Shown in pieces: positions 43,980 through 52,007 of a stretch of 64,000 nucleotides of DNA. Position numbers and translations under genes: made by a program. Origin of the DNA: CAWCPR01 sp963797475. GTDB taxonomy: Bacteria > Chloroflexota > Anaerolineae > Anaerolineales > UBA4823. The notes under the pieces were generated by a model, which made no database searches, had not been told where the DNA came from, and worked only from the letters and a program-made list of their open reading frames with translations. Where the stretch lies: contig CAWCPR010000001.1 in NCBI GenBank assembly GCA_963797475.1, positions 992,001 to 1,056,000 on the forward strand. Direction: 5' to 3'. Numbering within the stretch: position 1 is the stretch's first letter; every line of letters starts with the position of its first letter.

Positions 43980-45056
43980 ATGAGCAGAAAACTATCTCGC
44001 CGCGACTTTCTTAAAATGGGAGGGCTGGCGCTTGGCAGCCTGGCGTTTACACCGGTCTTTCCCCACCCTGAAGAACAGGACCAGGGCAGTCTGGGGCGGG
44101 TAACCGTGAACCAAATTGATCTGCGCACCAAACCTAACGATGAGGCCGCTATCATCGGGCAGCGTTTTCGCGACCAGTTGGTGCATATATATTACGAGCT
44201 GGTGCCGCCGGATGCGCCGCAATTTTACAATCCTTTATGGTACCGCGTTTGGGGTGGATACCTGCACAGCAAGTGGCTGCAGATCGTTTCCATCCGGCTG
44301 AACCAGCCGCTTAGCCAGGTGCCGGAAGCCGGGCTGCTCTGCGAAGTGACCGTGCCTTATACGGTTGCTTACCAGTATGATAAATGGGATGGCTGGCATC
44401 CCTGGGCTGGCTCGCGCCTGTATTATGAGACCACCCATTGGGCGACCGGCATCGAAGCCGGACCGGATGGCGAGCCCTGGTACCAATTGACCTCAGAGAT
44501 CGACGATTTTTTGAAATATTTCGTACCGGCCACGCACCTGCGTCCAATCCCGCCCGAAGAAATTTCCCCGCTTTCGCCAGGCGTCCCTGCCGAGAAAAAG
44601 CACATCGAGGTCTCTCTCCAGGAACAGACCTTGCGGGCTTATGAATACGACCAGTTGGTTTATACGGCCAAAATTTCCTCAGGAATCCCCAGCAGTGGCT
44701 CACCCCCAAACGGCATCCCAACAGCCACGCCAAAAGGCAGGTTCCGAATTTTTTCGAAGATGCCGAACAAGCACATGGGCATCGTGACCGGCAACCCGGA
44801 TGCCCTGGAGGGGGACAGCTTCTCCTTGCCGGGCGTCCCCTGGACGAGCTTTTTCCTTAACCCTGGCGGTTATGCCTTTCATGGAACGTATTGGCACAAT
44901 AACTTCGGGTTACAGATGAGCCACGGCTGTGTGAACATGCGCAACGCTGACGCCAAGTGGCTGTTCCGCTGGTCGACGCCCACCTTTGAAGAGAAGATCA
45001 AAACCCACACCGACTGGGAGCGCACCGGTAATGGCACCGCGGTTGAAATCTTCTAA
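43980..45056 (+). CDS. Tat-exported L,D-transpeptidase (YkuD family)
   Basis: 358 residues. The N-terminus has a twin-arginine signal 'LSRRDFLKMGGLALGSLAF'. An SH3-like region (about 45-205) comes next, with tryptophans and 'WHPWAGSRLYY', followed by a YkuD domain (about 215-358) with the motif 'HGTYWHNNFG' and 'MSHGCVNMR' where Cys317 is the nucleophile. Such enzymes form 3-3 peptide cross-links in peptidoglycan or attach proteins to it. Export via Tat, rather than Sec, suggests folding before export. A paralogue follows 25 bases downstream. Confidence 0.92.
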   Translation: MSRKLSRRDFLKMGGLALGSLAFTPVFPHPEEQDQGSLGRVTVNQIDLRTKPNDEAAIIGQRFRDQLVHIYYELVPPDAPQFYNPLWYRVWGGYLHSKWLQIVSIRLNQPLSQVPEAGLLCEVTVPYTVAYQYDKWDGWHPWAGSRLYYETTHWATGIEAGPDGEPWYQLTSEIDDFLKYFVPATHLRPIPPEEISPLSPGVPAEKKHIEVSLQEQTLRAYEYDQLVYTAKISSGIPSSGSPPNGIPTATPKGRFRIFSKMPNKHMGIVTGNPDALEGDSFSLPGVPWTSFFLNPGGYAFHGTYWHNNFGLQMSHGCVNMRNADAKWLFRWSTPTFEEKIKTHTDWERTGNGTAVEIF

Positions 45057-45069
45057 AATTATGTCCTGG

Positions 45070-45075
45070 TAAAAT
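45070..45075 (+). promoter_or_regulatory. TAAAAT -10 element before the second L,D-transpeptidase
   Basis: TAAAAT is followed by CCAGAT and then the ATG at 45082, the same six-base spacing as in two other genes here, again with no SD. No good -35 at 17 bases, so co-transcription with the upstream gene is also possible. Confidence 0.45.
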
Positions 45076-45081
45076 CCAGAT

Positions 45082-46134
45082 ATGCCCGGCACATCGCTCA
45101 ATCGACGCGACTTCCTCAAGCTCAGTCTTGCTTCGTTGAGCACGCTGGCCTTTAAGTCGCTGCTCCCCTGGCCAGATTTTCCAGATCGAGAAAGACCAGT
45201 TGGCCGCGCCCGGGTAACTGTGCGTTTTATCTATAAGTATAGCGAGCCGGATTTAACCAGCAAGCGCACCGGCCAAGTCCAGCGCGATCAAATCCTGCCC
45301 ATCCTCGAAGAAATAATCTCACCCAAAGGGCCGAAACACAACCCGCGCTGGTATCGCCTGGCGGATGGTTTTGTCTACAGCGCCTATTTGCAGCGCGTGG
45401 AAGGGATGCATTTAAATAAGCCTCTCCCCGGGGTGGCCGAAAATGGCCAACTGGCTGAAATCACGGTCCCGTTTACCCAGGCGCTGCGCAAAACGATAAC
45501 CTATGGTTGGGTGCCTCTCTACCGCCTGTACTACCAATCCGTGTACTGGATCACCAGCATCGAAGAAGGGCCGGATGGCGCTCCCTGGTATGGCCTGACC
45601 GACGACCTGCTGCACGTCCAATACTGCGTCCCAGCCACACACATGCGACCAATACAAGCGGATGAATTGTCTCCTATATCTCCCTTCGTGCCGCCCCAGG
45701 AAAAACGGATTGATGTCTCAATACAAGGGCAATCTCTAACTGCTTACGAAGGGGATCAGGTGGTGAAGCAGGCGCCGGTTTCCACTGGAATTCCCAGCAG
45801 CGGTCCTACACCTAACGGCATACCCACTGCGACGCCGCAAGGCCATTTCCACGTGGAGGTCAAAGTCCCAACCCGGCATATGGGCGACGGCAGCCTGACC
45901 AGCGATCCCGAGGCCTACGAGCTGCCGGGCGTTCCCTGGGTATCATTTTTCCACATTACCGGCATCGCCTTCCACGGGACTTACTGGCACGATAATTTTG
46001 GTCGCATGATGAGCCACGGCTGCGTCAACATGCGCACCGAAGACGCCAGGTGGCTTTACCGGTGGACATCACCCATCGCAACCAGCGACGATTGGAATCG
46101 CATGGGGCACGGAACCTATGTACACGTGATCTAA
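45082..46134 (+). CDS. Tat-exported L,D-transpeptidase (YkuD family), paralogue
   Basis: 350 residues, alike in layout to the gene before it: twin-arginine signal 'LNRRDFLKLSLASLSTLAF' (Asn-Arg-Arg), SH3-like region to about 205, YkuD domain with 'HGTYWHDNFG' and 'MSHGCVNMR' with Cys314. The two proteins share 'ATHMRPI.ADELSPISP' and 'GIPSSG..PNGIPTATP', so the pair arose by tandem duplication. Same predicted role in peptidoglycan cross-linking; the two may differ in acceptor or in the stage of growth. Confidence 0.92.
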   Translation: MPGTSLNRRDFLKLSLASLSTLAFKSLLPWPDFPDRERPVGRARVTVRFIYKYSEPDLTSKRTGQVQRDQILPILEEIISPKGPKHNPRWYRLADGFVYSAYLQRVEGMHLNKPLPGVAENGQLAEITVPFTQALRKTITYGWVPLYRLYYQSVYWITSIEEGPDGAPWYGLTDDLLHVQYCVPATHMRPIQADELSPISPFVPPQEKRIDVSIQGQSLTAYEGDQVVKQAPVSTGIPSSGPTPNGIPTATPQGHFHVEVKVPTRHMGDGSLTSDPEAYELPGVPWVSFFHITGIAFHGTYWHDNFGRMMSHGCVNMRTEDARWLYRWTSPIATSDDWNRMGHGTYVHVI

Positions 46135-46546
46135 ACCGGCTTGAATGCTGGCTGGCAGTACGTATTGCATCTTTAATTGGGTATATCAGGTACCCCTCGC
46201 CCTTACCGAATGTTTCACATTAACCGATTAGCGCCAGCCCTGTCACTTGTTTCAGACAGTTGGTGGGTTATATTAATTGGCCAACAATACCAACTCTTGA
46301 CAAACCGGAATTGTCATAAAAAAAGAAACGACATTATTCACTTTTCTTTTGCTTTTTTCTTTGTTATATTTAGACTCAGAAGTAGATTTCCTCGTGAAAG
46401 AATTCTTAATTCACAAAAAGAGGAAATGAAGATAAGGCTGTAAAATCTTTATCTATCCTTCGAAGTAAATAAGCCTATTTTCTAAGTTAAGGGGGATTAT
46501 TACGTTCCCAATAGGTTAAGCTAGATTTTTGATCACGGAGGAAAAA
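46135..46546. other. AT-rich intergenic region, no gene seen
   Basis: About 410 bases at the edge of a stretch with lower GC than the flanks. One open frame (46177-46443) begins at a TTG without a ribosome-binding site and has no recognisable domain, so it is not called. No clear promoter pair. Confidence 0.45.
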
Positions 46547-46981
46547 ATGAAAAGGTTAAATTCATTGATCTTCGTTCTGGTTACTATTACTGCCTTAACT
46601 TTTGGGTTCCCAATTATAAAATGTTTTGCACAAGACATATCTAATCTACCTGTTGTACCAAATGTGCCAGAAATTGTCGATGGTCAAGTAAGCAAACCAA
46701 TTATGCCCCAAGTGCCCGTTATAGTAGATGGCGTATGGGTTGACGCTGATACATTTGCTAAACATTACTCTATGGCTGACCTTCGATTTGTAGTTACGGA
46801 GGAATTTATTGCCAAAGGGGTACTATACGCATTCTCAACTGATGAGGATTTAAGGTTATTTAAGCAAGCGGTAGAGCAGGTTCAACAGGAAAAATCCAAT
46901 GATGAACTAATTATCGAGAGCAATAACCAATCTGTGTGGTTGTATGCTGGTTATAACTATGTGGGAACGAGTAGGCGGTAG
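46547..46981 (+). CDS. Secreted protein of unknown function, N-terminal part (probable frameshift)
   Basis: 144 residues from the ATG at 46547, with GGAGG upstream. A signal peptide (Lys-Arg, hydrophobic core, cleavage near CFAQ) leads to a Pro/Val repeat 'VPNVPEIVDGQV' / 'MPQVPVIVDGVW'. Near the end 'SVWLYAGYNYVGTS' reads like the start of a beta/gamma-crystallin-like or I36 inhibitor-like strand; the frame then stops with 'RR'. The next frame continues 'VGGSWSWRESRGP', so the gene is probably 46547-47207 with one shift at about 46971-46977. AT-rich relative to the neighbourhood. Confidence 0.6.
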   Translation: MKRLNSLIFVLVTITALTFGFPIIKCFAQDISNLPVVPNVPEIVDGQVSKPIMPQVPVIVDGVWVDADTFAKHYSMADLRFVVTEEFIAKGVLYAFSTDEDLRLFKQAVEQVQQEKSNDELIIESNNQSVWLYAGYNYVGTSRR

Positions 46982-47207
46982 CTGGTCATGGCGTGAGAGT
47001 CGAGGGCCTACATCTTGGAGATCAGATATCACTCTAAGTCAATGGTTTGGGTTTCAAAACGATGACAGAACCAGGATAAAAGACAGCAGTGTTACAGTGA
47101 AAATGCGCTTCAGAGAAGGGAGCGAATACTGGTGTTCAGGACGGATTGAGCACTATATGATCAACAACACTTCCACGGAGATTCTTCCTGCTAACTGTAA
47201 CCCATGA
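46944..47207 (+). CDS. C-terminal part of the frameshifted secreted protein
   Basis: The open frame overlaps the end of the preceding one and has no ribosome-binding site of its own. From about 46971 it encodes 'VGGSWSWRESRGP', 'SDITLSQWFGFQNDDR' and a C-terminal part with two Cys ('YWCSGRIEHYM', 'PANCNP') that could form a disulfide in an exported protein. Best taken as the missing half of the gene at 46547. Confidence 0.5.
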   Translation: MLVITMWERVGGSWSWRESRGPTSWRSDITLSQWFGFQNDDRTRIKDSSVTVKMRFREGSEYWCSGRIEHYMINNTSTEILPANCNP

Positions 47208-47243
47208 AGTTTGGATAAATAGTTGGTTTGGAGAAGAATATTT

Positions 47244-47909
47244 ATGAAAATAAAAATCACGCTCTTTTCATTGATGGTGATTTTGCTTGTGATTGGGGGA
47301 GTATTCCCAGCAGGTTTCGATCAAAGGACTGTTGCAGCATCAATCAGTACGGTTTCGCCCAAAGATTGGCCTTCATTCACAATGACTTATGAAGATTGGA
47401 GTATTGGAGAAAATTCAGACCAACCTACGGTTCAAGTGGTTAAAGTGATTTACCGAGACAAGTGGCAATGGAAAACCGAGCTCTTAGATCATAATATAGC
47501 TTCCGATGCAATTGGTACTTGGGGAGAATATAATGGTAAAGAGATGATTGGATTTGATCCGCGTACCGGAGAGGTGACCGTCAGTCCGGTAGACCTACCA
47601 GAAGAAAGTGTATATGTTCCTGACGAGTGGTTAAGACCCCACTTCATCCCTAAGCTACTCAGCCACCCAAATATTATGCAATTAGAAGCGATAGATAACT
47701 TCGTAACAGTGCTGGTAACGGATTTACTACCCTGTGAGGAACCAACAGAATCCAAGCTTCAAGCTGGGATAAAACCTTGTAGTTCTGACACCAGGATTGT
47801 CGATCGAAAAGTTACCTATCGTATTGAAGACTTTATCCCCACACTGATCATTGATAGAGTAGATGGGGTGGAAGTTCACCGAATAACTGTGAAGGAGTTG
47901 GACTTTTAA
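47244..47909 (+). CDS. Secreted protein of unknown function
   Basis: 221 residues from the ATG at 47244, with GGAGAAG at 47230-47236. Signal peptide (KIKITLFSLMVILLVIGGVFPAG). The mature part alternates beta strands and short turns: 'SFTMTYEDW', 'VVKVIYRDKWQWKTELL', 'EMIGFDPRTGEV', the last part 'KVTYRIEDFIPTLIIDR...'. This is the look of a lipid-binding or outer-layer beta protein (LolA/DUF-type), but no family is recognised. It has two Cys in the mature part. It follows the previous gene by 36 bases and is AT-rich like it. Confidence 0.65.
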   Translation: MKIKITLFSLMVILLVIGGVFPAGFDQRTVAASISTVSPKDWPSFTMTYEDWSIGENSDQPTVQVVKVIYRDKWQWKTELLDHNIASDAIGTWGEYNGKEMIGFDPRTGEVTVSPVDLPEESVYVPDEWLRPHFIPKLLSHPNIMQLEAIDNFVTVLVTDLLPCEEPTESKLQAGIKPCSSDTRIVDRKVTYRIEDFIPTLIIDRVDGVEVHRITVKELDF

Positions 47910-48217
47910 AAGTAGGACTGGAAAGAGTTCTTCTTCTTACTCTATAAGAATTCTGTGATCAAAAATGACTTTTCCAAAGATAAAGCTCGGGAAGAGTTAT
48001 TTTTGGTACTCTCACTCAATAGTATTTTTTAGGGTAGGATGGTTGCATATCCATCCCGAGGGAAACACATGGAAAAACTTGTGCGAACCAAAGATTTTTA
48101 TCCAAAAGCAGCCTGCTCAGCTTACGGGAAGCTGCAGAGCGGTCAAGCTCACATTCCACAGCCGTAGGGTAATGATCCGAAGTTTTAGGTAAAATCGATT
48201 ACGCGATCACAGAAATC
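47910..48217. other. AT-rich intergenic region, no gene seen
   Basis: About 300 bases before the PCuAC promoter. A 75-codon open frame at 47965-48192 lacks a ribosome-binding site and a recognisable product. GGATGGTTGCATATCCATCC at 48036-48055 is a perfect-looking inverted repeat of unknown role. Confidence 0.4.
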
Positions 48218-48245
48218 TTGACAACCCAGGACTGCGGAGTACAAT
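48218..48245 (+). promoter_or_regulatory. Promoter of the PCuAC lipoprotein gene
   Basis: TTGACA (48218-48223) and TACAAT (48240-48245) are 16 bases apart. GGAGGAGC precedes the ATG at 48305, so the leader is about 50 bases. Confidence 0.75.
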
Positions 48246-48304
48246 CCCGGAAGGGATTCAGATATTTAATAACCTAAAACGATTGTTCATCTGGAGGAGC
48301 AAAT

Positions 48305-48737
48305 ATGAAATGGTACCGGCTGGCGAGCCTGCTAATTCTCGCCGTTCTGGCGCTCACGGCTTGCAGCCGCTCAAAATCCCTTACAGGTTGAAGGCGCCTG
48401 GGCCAACCCCGGCATCGCCGGTGGCAACAGCGCAGCTTACTTCGTCATCAATAACGACACCAACCAGTCCGATGTCTTACTCGCAGCCAGCAGCAATATC
48501 GCCCAAAACGTCGAACTGCATAAGAGCGAGATGAAAGCCGACGGGACCATGACGATGGAGCAGCAGGATTCCATCCCCGTTCCTGCGAATGGCAAGGTGG
48601 AATTTCAACCCGCCGGTTTCCATGTAATGTTGATTAATTTACCGGACGCAATAAATCCGAACGATACATTCCCGTTGACCTTGAGCTTCCAAAAGGCCGG
48701 GGATATTACCGTGCAGGTGACCGTTAAAGAACCCTGA
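48305..48737 (+). pseudogene. PCuAC-type copper chaperone lipoprotein, frameshifted
   Basis: The first frame gives a lipoprotein signal 'LILAVLALTAC' (lipobox Cys near residue 20) and stops after 'SKSLTG'. The second frame, from about 48377, gives 'LQVEGAWANPGIAGGNSAAYFVINN', 'VELHKSEM', 'DSIPVPANGKVEFQPAGFHVMLINL' and ends at 48737. The latter is the PCu(A)C fold with its copper ligands: His of 'ELHKSEM', the Met there, and the His-Met of 'GFHVMLI'. Taking one A out of the AAAA at 48373-48376 joins them. PCuAC proteins deliver copper to the CuA or CuB site of cytochrome oxidase, and the oxidase cluster is the neighbour on the other strand. Confidence 0.85.
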
Positions 48738-48756
48738 TCTTCAAAGCGACTCACCC

Positions 48757-48800
48757 AAAACCGGACAAGCGTGGGATCCATACTCACCTGTCCGGTTTTT
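48757..48800. terminator. Bidirectional terminator between PCuAC and CtaAB genes
   Basis: CCGGACA (48761-48767) pairs with TGTCCGG (48789-48795), with AAAA before and TTTTT after, so it serves both convergent genes. Confidence 0.85.
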
Positions 48801-48802
48801 CA

Positions 48803-50647
48803 TTATATGAGGCGATCGATCATCAACACAAAAAAGAGGAAGGCCAGGTACATACTGGAGTAACGATACATTTTCCAGGCCACCTTATTCCCGCCCTGCC
48901 GCCAAACCAACCAGGCTGCGTGCAGCAGCCAGGCGCCCAACACCGCCGCCCCAACCAGGTAAACGCTGCCCCCCAGGCCGACCACAGGCAGCAGCAGCGT
49001 CAGGCCAACCAGCTCGACGGTATACAGGAAGATCTGCCAGCGAGCTTCTTTTTCGCCGCGTACGACCGGCAGCATCGGCACACCGGCGCGGGCATAATCT
49101 TTCTGGCGCACGATCGACAGAGCCCAGAAATGGGGCGGGGTCCACATGAAAATCACGGCAAACAGGAACAAAGACGGGATATTCAGGTGTCCGGTTGCAG
49201 CGGCCCACCCGACCAGGGGCGGGATTGCCCCGGCGCCGCCGCCGATGACGATATTCTGGACCGTCAATTTCTTCAAAAGGATGCTGTAAAGCAGCACGTA
49301 ATAGATAATCCCGGCCAGGGTCAAGAGCGCGGCCAGGAAATTGACAAAAGCAACCATGATGTAAAATGACGCCAGGGCAATTCCCACACCAAACGCCAGG
49401 CCTTCCCCGGGAGTGAGCCGGCCGGACGGGATGGGGCGCTTCTGCGTGCGCTGCATTTTAACGTCATCGTAGCGGTCGATATACTGGTTGATCGCCCCCG
49501 AACCACCGGCTGCCAGGAAACCGCCTAAGAGAGTCCAAAGAGCCAGTTGCAAGGAAGGCCAGCTTCGGGCGCCGATCACCATACCCGCGAAAGTTGTCAC
49601 CAGGAGCAGTAGTACGACCACAGGCTTGGTCAGCAACAATAAATCCCGGGCAAGCCCTTTCCGTCCAGCGATGAGGGCGGCTTCTTCCCGCTCGGCGACA
49701 GCAGTCCGCCCTGCCAATCCAACCGCAGCCGCCTGTACTACCAGGACGCCCCACATAGCGACGGCTGTGGCTTCATGCAGCGCCAACAAATAAATCGGGA
49801 AACCCTGCACAAGCCTGGCCCCCATCAGCGCCTGAGAAATAAATAACACGGACGCTGCGGTGGATGAGACCAGGATGACCGTTTGCGTACGTTGGGTTCG
49901 CCAGGCCTGGATGAACAGCGCGGCCAGTAAACCGCCGGTGATGAAAACGATCACCCTGTGAACCACATTAATCCAACCAGCTGGATCTTGTGGTATTAAC
50001 GAGCCGCCACACAAGGGCCAGCCCAAACATGCTGTCGTTGCACGCATCGCCGCCACCGTAGCTCCGCTGACCAACAGCAGGAAAACCATTCCCAGGGTCG
50101 CCAGGGAAAGCCGGGCGAAAGGTGAATGGAAGTCCAGGCTGCCAGCCGAGGCAGCCTGAGAAGAAGGTTGGCCGGCTTGAAGCTTATTGGCAACATGAAA
50201 GACCACCACCGTTGCCGTTATTACAGCGGCTTGAATTAAAAGGGACAATGCCAGGTGAACAGATGAAATCCAGGGCTGCCGCCCGGCCGCGCCATGTGAG
50301 GCGACCAGGGCCCCAAGCGCGATTTGAACCGCCAGCATCCCTACGGCCAGATAGAGCAGTCGCGCGATCCAGGGTTCACCGCGAAAACGCAGGAACGCCC
50401 ACGCGGTTGAGGACAAAATTAGCGCGGATGCCAGGAAGGTAGCCAGGCGATGCAGATAGTCGACCGCTGCGCTCTCACCCTGTGGAGGAATCCACTGGCC
50501 GAAACAGGTCGGCCAGTCCGGGCAAGCGCCGCCTGAGCCGGTAACTCGCACGATGCCGCCGACCATGATCACCATAAAAACAGTCAAAGCTGCTGCGAGC
50601 GCCAGATAACGAAATTTTTTTACGTCGAAAGGTCGCGCCATCATCAT
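48803..50647 (-). CDS. Heme A synthase (CtaA) fused to heme O synthase (CtaB)
   Basis: 614 residues, a fusion of two enzymes. Residues 1-310 are COX15/CtaA: eight helices, Cys42-Cys48 in 'GGACPDWPTCFGQWIPP', His66 ('YLHRLATF'), 'SHGAAGR', 'VHRVIVF' and 'LHEATAVAMWG' as heme ligands. Residues 325-614 are the UbiA-type prenyltransferase CtaB with 'NQYIDRYDDVKMQRTQKRPIPSG'. CtaB adds farnesyl to heme B giving heme O, CtaA oxidises it to heme A. The two steps are consecutive, so fusion permits channelling. The ATG overlaps the SURF1 stop (ATGA). The heme feeds the oxidase upstream in the same operon. Confidence 0.93.
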   Translation of the reverse strand: MMMARPFDVKKFRYLALAAALTVFMVIMVGGIVRVTGSGGACPDWPTCFGQWIPPQGESAAVDYLHRLATFLASALILSSTAWAFLRFRGEPWIARLLYLAVGMLAVQIALGALVASHGAAGRQPWISSVHLALSLLIQAAVITATVVVFHVANKLQAGQPSSQAASAGSLDFHSPFARLSLATLGMVFLLLVSGATVAAMRATTACLGWPLCGGSLIPQDPAGWINVVHRVIVFITGGLLAALFIQAWRTQRTQTVILVSSTAASVLFISQALMGARLVQGFPIYLLALHEATAVAMWGVLVVQAAAVGLAGRTAVAEREEAALIAGRKGLARDLLLLTKPVVVLLLLVTTFAGMVIGARSWPSLQLALWTLLGGFLAAGGSGAINQYIDRYDDVKMQRTQKRPIPSGRLTPGEGLAFGVGIALASFYIMVAFVNFLAALLTLAGIIYYVLLYSILLKKLTVQNIVIGGGAGAIPPLVGWAAATGHLNIPSLFLFAVIFMWTPPHFWALSIVRQKDYARAGVPMLPVVRGEKEARWQIFLYTVELVGLTLLLPVVGLGGSVYLVGAAVLGAWLLHAAWLVWRQGGNKVAWKMYRYSSMYLAFLFFVLMIDRLI

Positions 50648-51453
50648 CTTACTCCAGTGCCATGTCCCACCCTACCGGCCGGGCCTATTTCTTCTTCTTT
50701 CTCCTCGGCGGGTGAATTCTCCCGCCGGCGGATAAAGAAGGGATATCCCCCTCCGAGAATCAATGCAAAAGCAAACCATTGGATGGCATACCCCAGGTGC
50801 GGCCCTTCGCTAAGATCCAGCTCGGGCTGGGTGCGAATGGGAAACCCGGTCCAGGCTGGATCTGGGGCTTGTTGGACATAAACCGGAAGCAGCGAATAAG
50901 GGACTTGCTTGCTAATCTCAGCGATATTGATAAAATTCCAGGTTTTGAGCGGCCCCTGGCCCGGTGCAGGTGTGGGGTCGCGGCGGAAGCCGAAATCGGC
51001 TTTATTTTGCGACTGGCGAAATACGCCGGTTACCACGGCCTGGAGCGGTTCATCGTACTGCGTCCAATCGGTATTGGTGTAGTCGTCTCCTGGGATCCAA
51101 CCCCGATCCACCAGGATCGCCTGGTCGCTGCCAGCGATGCGCAGCGGCGTTACCAGATGCACGCCCCATTGTCCATTCATTGCCTGGTTTCGCAAGGCAA
51201 TTTGATCCTTGAAATCGTACTCGCCAATCACCGTCGTCTCACGGTATTCCATATCCACCAGGTCCGCCTGCAAAGCATTCCCTTTCAATTCCAGGGGCTC
51301 GGAATGGATCTGCGCTTCCACCCGGGCATTAAAAGCCCTGCGCTGCGCCAGGCGATCCAACTGCCATTTTCCCAATCGGGCCATCACTGCCATTGCGGCG
51401 ATCACCAGGATCGTCGTGAGGAGCCATTTGCGGCTAAACATTCGCAGGACCAT
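50644..51453 (-). CDS. SURF1 family cytochrome oxidase assembly protein
   Basis: 269 residues from the ATG at 51453; the longer open frame would run into the upstream gene. Two transmembrane helices, near the N-terminus (about 8-26) and the C-terminus (about 230-250), flank the extracytoplasmic domain. Motifs: 'ARLGKWQLDRLAQRRAFN', 'GWIPG' and 'AIQWFAFALILGGGYPFF', all usual in SURF1/Shy1. The protein helps insert heme A into subunit I. The gene lies between the cupredoxin-like gene and the CtaA-CtaB fusion. Confidence 0.92.
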   Translation of the reverse strand: MVLRMFSRKWLLTTILVIAAMAVMARLGKWQLDRLAQRRAFNARVEAQIHSEPLELKGNALQADLVDMEYRETTVIGEYDFKDQIALRNQAMNGQWGVHLVTPLRIAGSDQAILVDRGWIPGDDYTNTDWTQYDEPLQAVVTGVFRQSQNKADFGFRRDPTPAPGQGPLKTWNFINIAEISKQVPYSLLPVYVQQAPDPAWTGFPIRTQPELDLSEGPHLGYAIQWFAFALILGGGYPFFIRRRENSPAEEKEEEIGPAGRVGHGTGVR

Positions 51454-51463
51454 ATACCCCCGG

Positions 51464-52003
51464 TTAAACCCTTTCTCCGGCAGGGCTCTCCACGACGACC
51501 TCAGTTTTCGAGCGGATAGGGTAAACCAGAATTCCGTATACGAAAAGCAGTACAGATAATGTAGGCGCGGCGATTGCCACTGCAACCAGGCGATCGCCGG
51601 CGGTAGTGGGCAGTCGGACATCCAGGTTCAGGTAGCGACTGATGGAAAATGAGCAGTGGTAGGCCAGGTTGCTGGCAAGCTCCATTTTCAGGCTTCCAGT
51701 GGAACCTGGCGGTACCCAGATCGGTCCGAGTTGGTGGCTGACGTTATCCTCATTCTTGACTTCAAGAACGTCTCCAAGCACAAAAACCATCTCCGCCGGG
51801 ATAGATGGAACCGGTTCGCCAGCCTGCACTTTCTTCGCAGTACCAGCAGGGATAACCAGTTGGATCGTTTTTGGGGCGCGGTCGTTTTGATCTTTCTGCA
51901 GGAGATAGGTAACCTCGTTAAACCCGGCGGTGAACACCACAGACACTGCGAAGACCAGCAGAAAACGATTTAAGTAGGGACGTAACCCGGATTTAGCAGA
52001 CAT
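51464..52003 (-). CDS. Membrane-anchored cupredoxin-like protein
   Basis: 179 residues from the ATG at 52003. One helix near the N-terminus (about 12-33) and one near the C-terminus (about 135-160) enclose a beta-rich domain resembling a cupredoxin: 'QLVIPAGTAKKVQAGE', 'LEVKNEDNVSHQLGPIWVPPGS', 'NLAYHCSFS'. His in 'VSHQLG' and His-Cys in 'YHCSFS' could bind copper, but the fourth ligand (Met) is not obvious. It lies between SCO and SURF1, so a role in copper handling for the oxidase is likely. Confidence 0.7.
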   Translation of the reverse strand: MSAKSGLRPYLNRFLLVFAVSVVFTAGFNEVTYLLQKDQNDRAPKTIQLVIPAGTAKKVQAGEPVPSIPAEMVFVLGDVLEVKNEDNVSHQLGPIWVPPGSTGSLKMELASNLAYHCSFSISRYLNLDVRLPTTAGDRLVAVAIAAPTLSVLLFVYGILVYPIRSKTEVVVESPAGERV

Positions 52004-52007
52004 AAGA

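Noticed and set aside
46177..46443. Open frame of 88 codons in the AT-rich gap
   Set aside because: TTG start with no ribosome-binding site, no domain or signal peptide, and composition like non-coding DNA.
47965..48192. Open frame of 75 codons before the PCuAC promoter
   Set aside because: No ribosome-binding site, no recognisable product; it only reflects few stops in this stretch.
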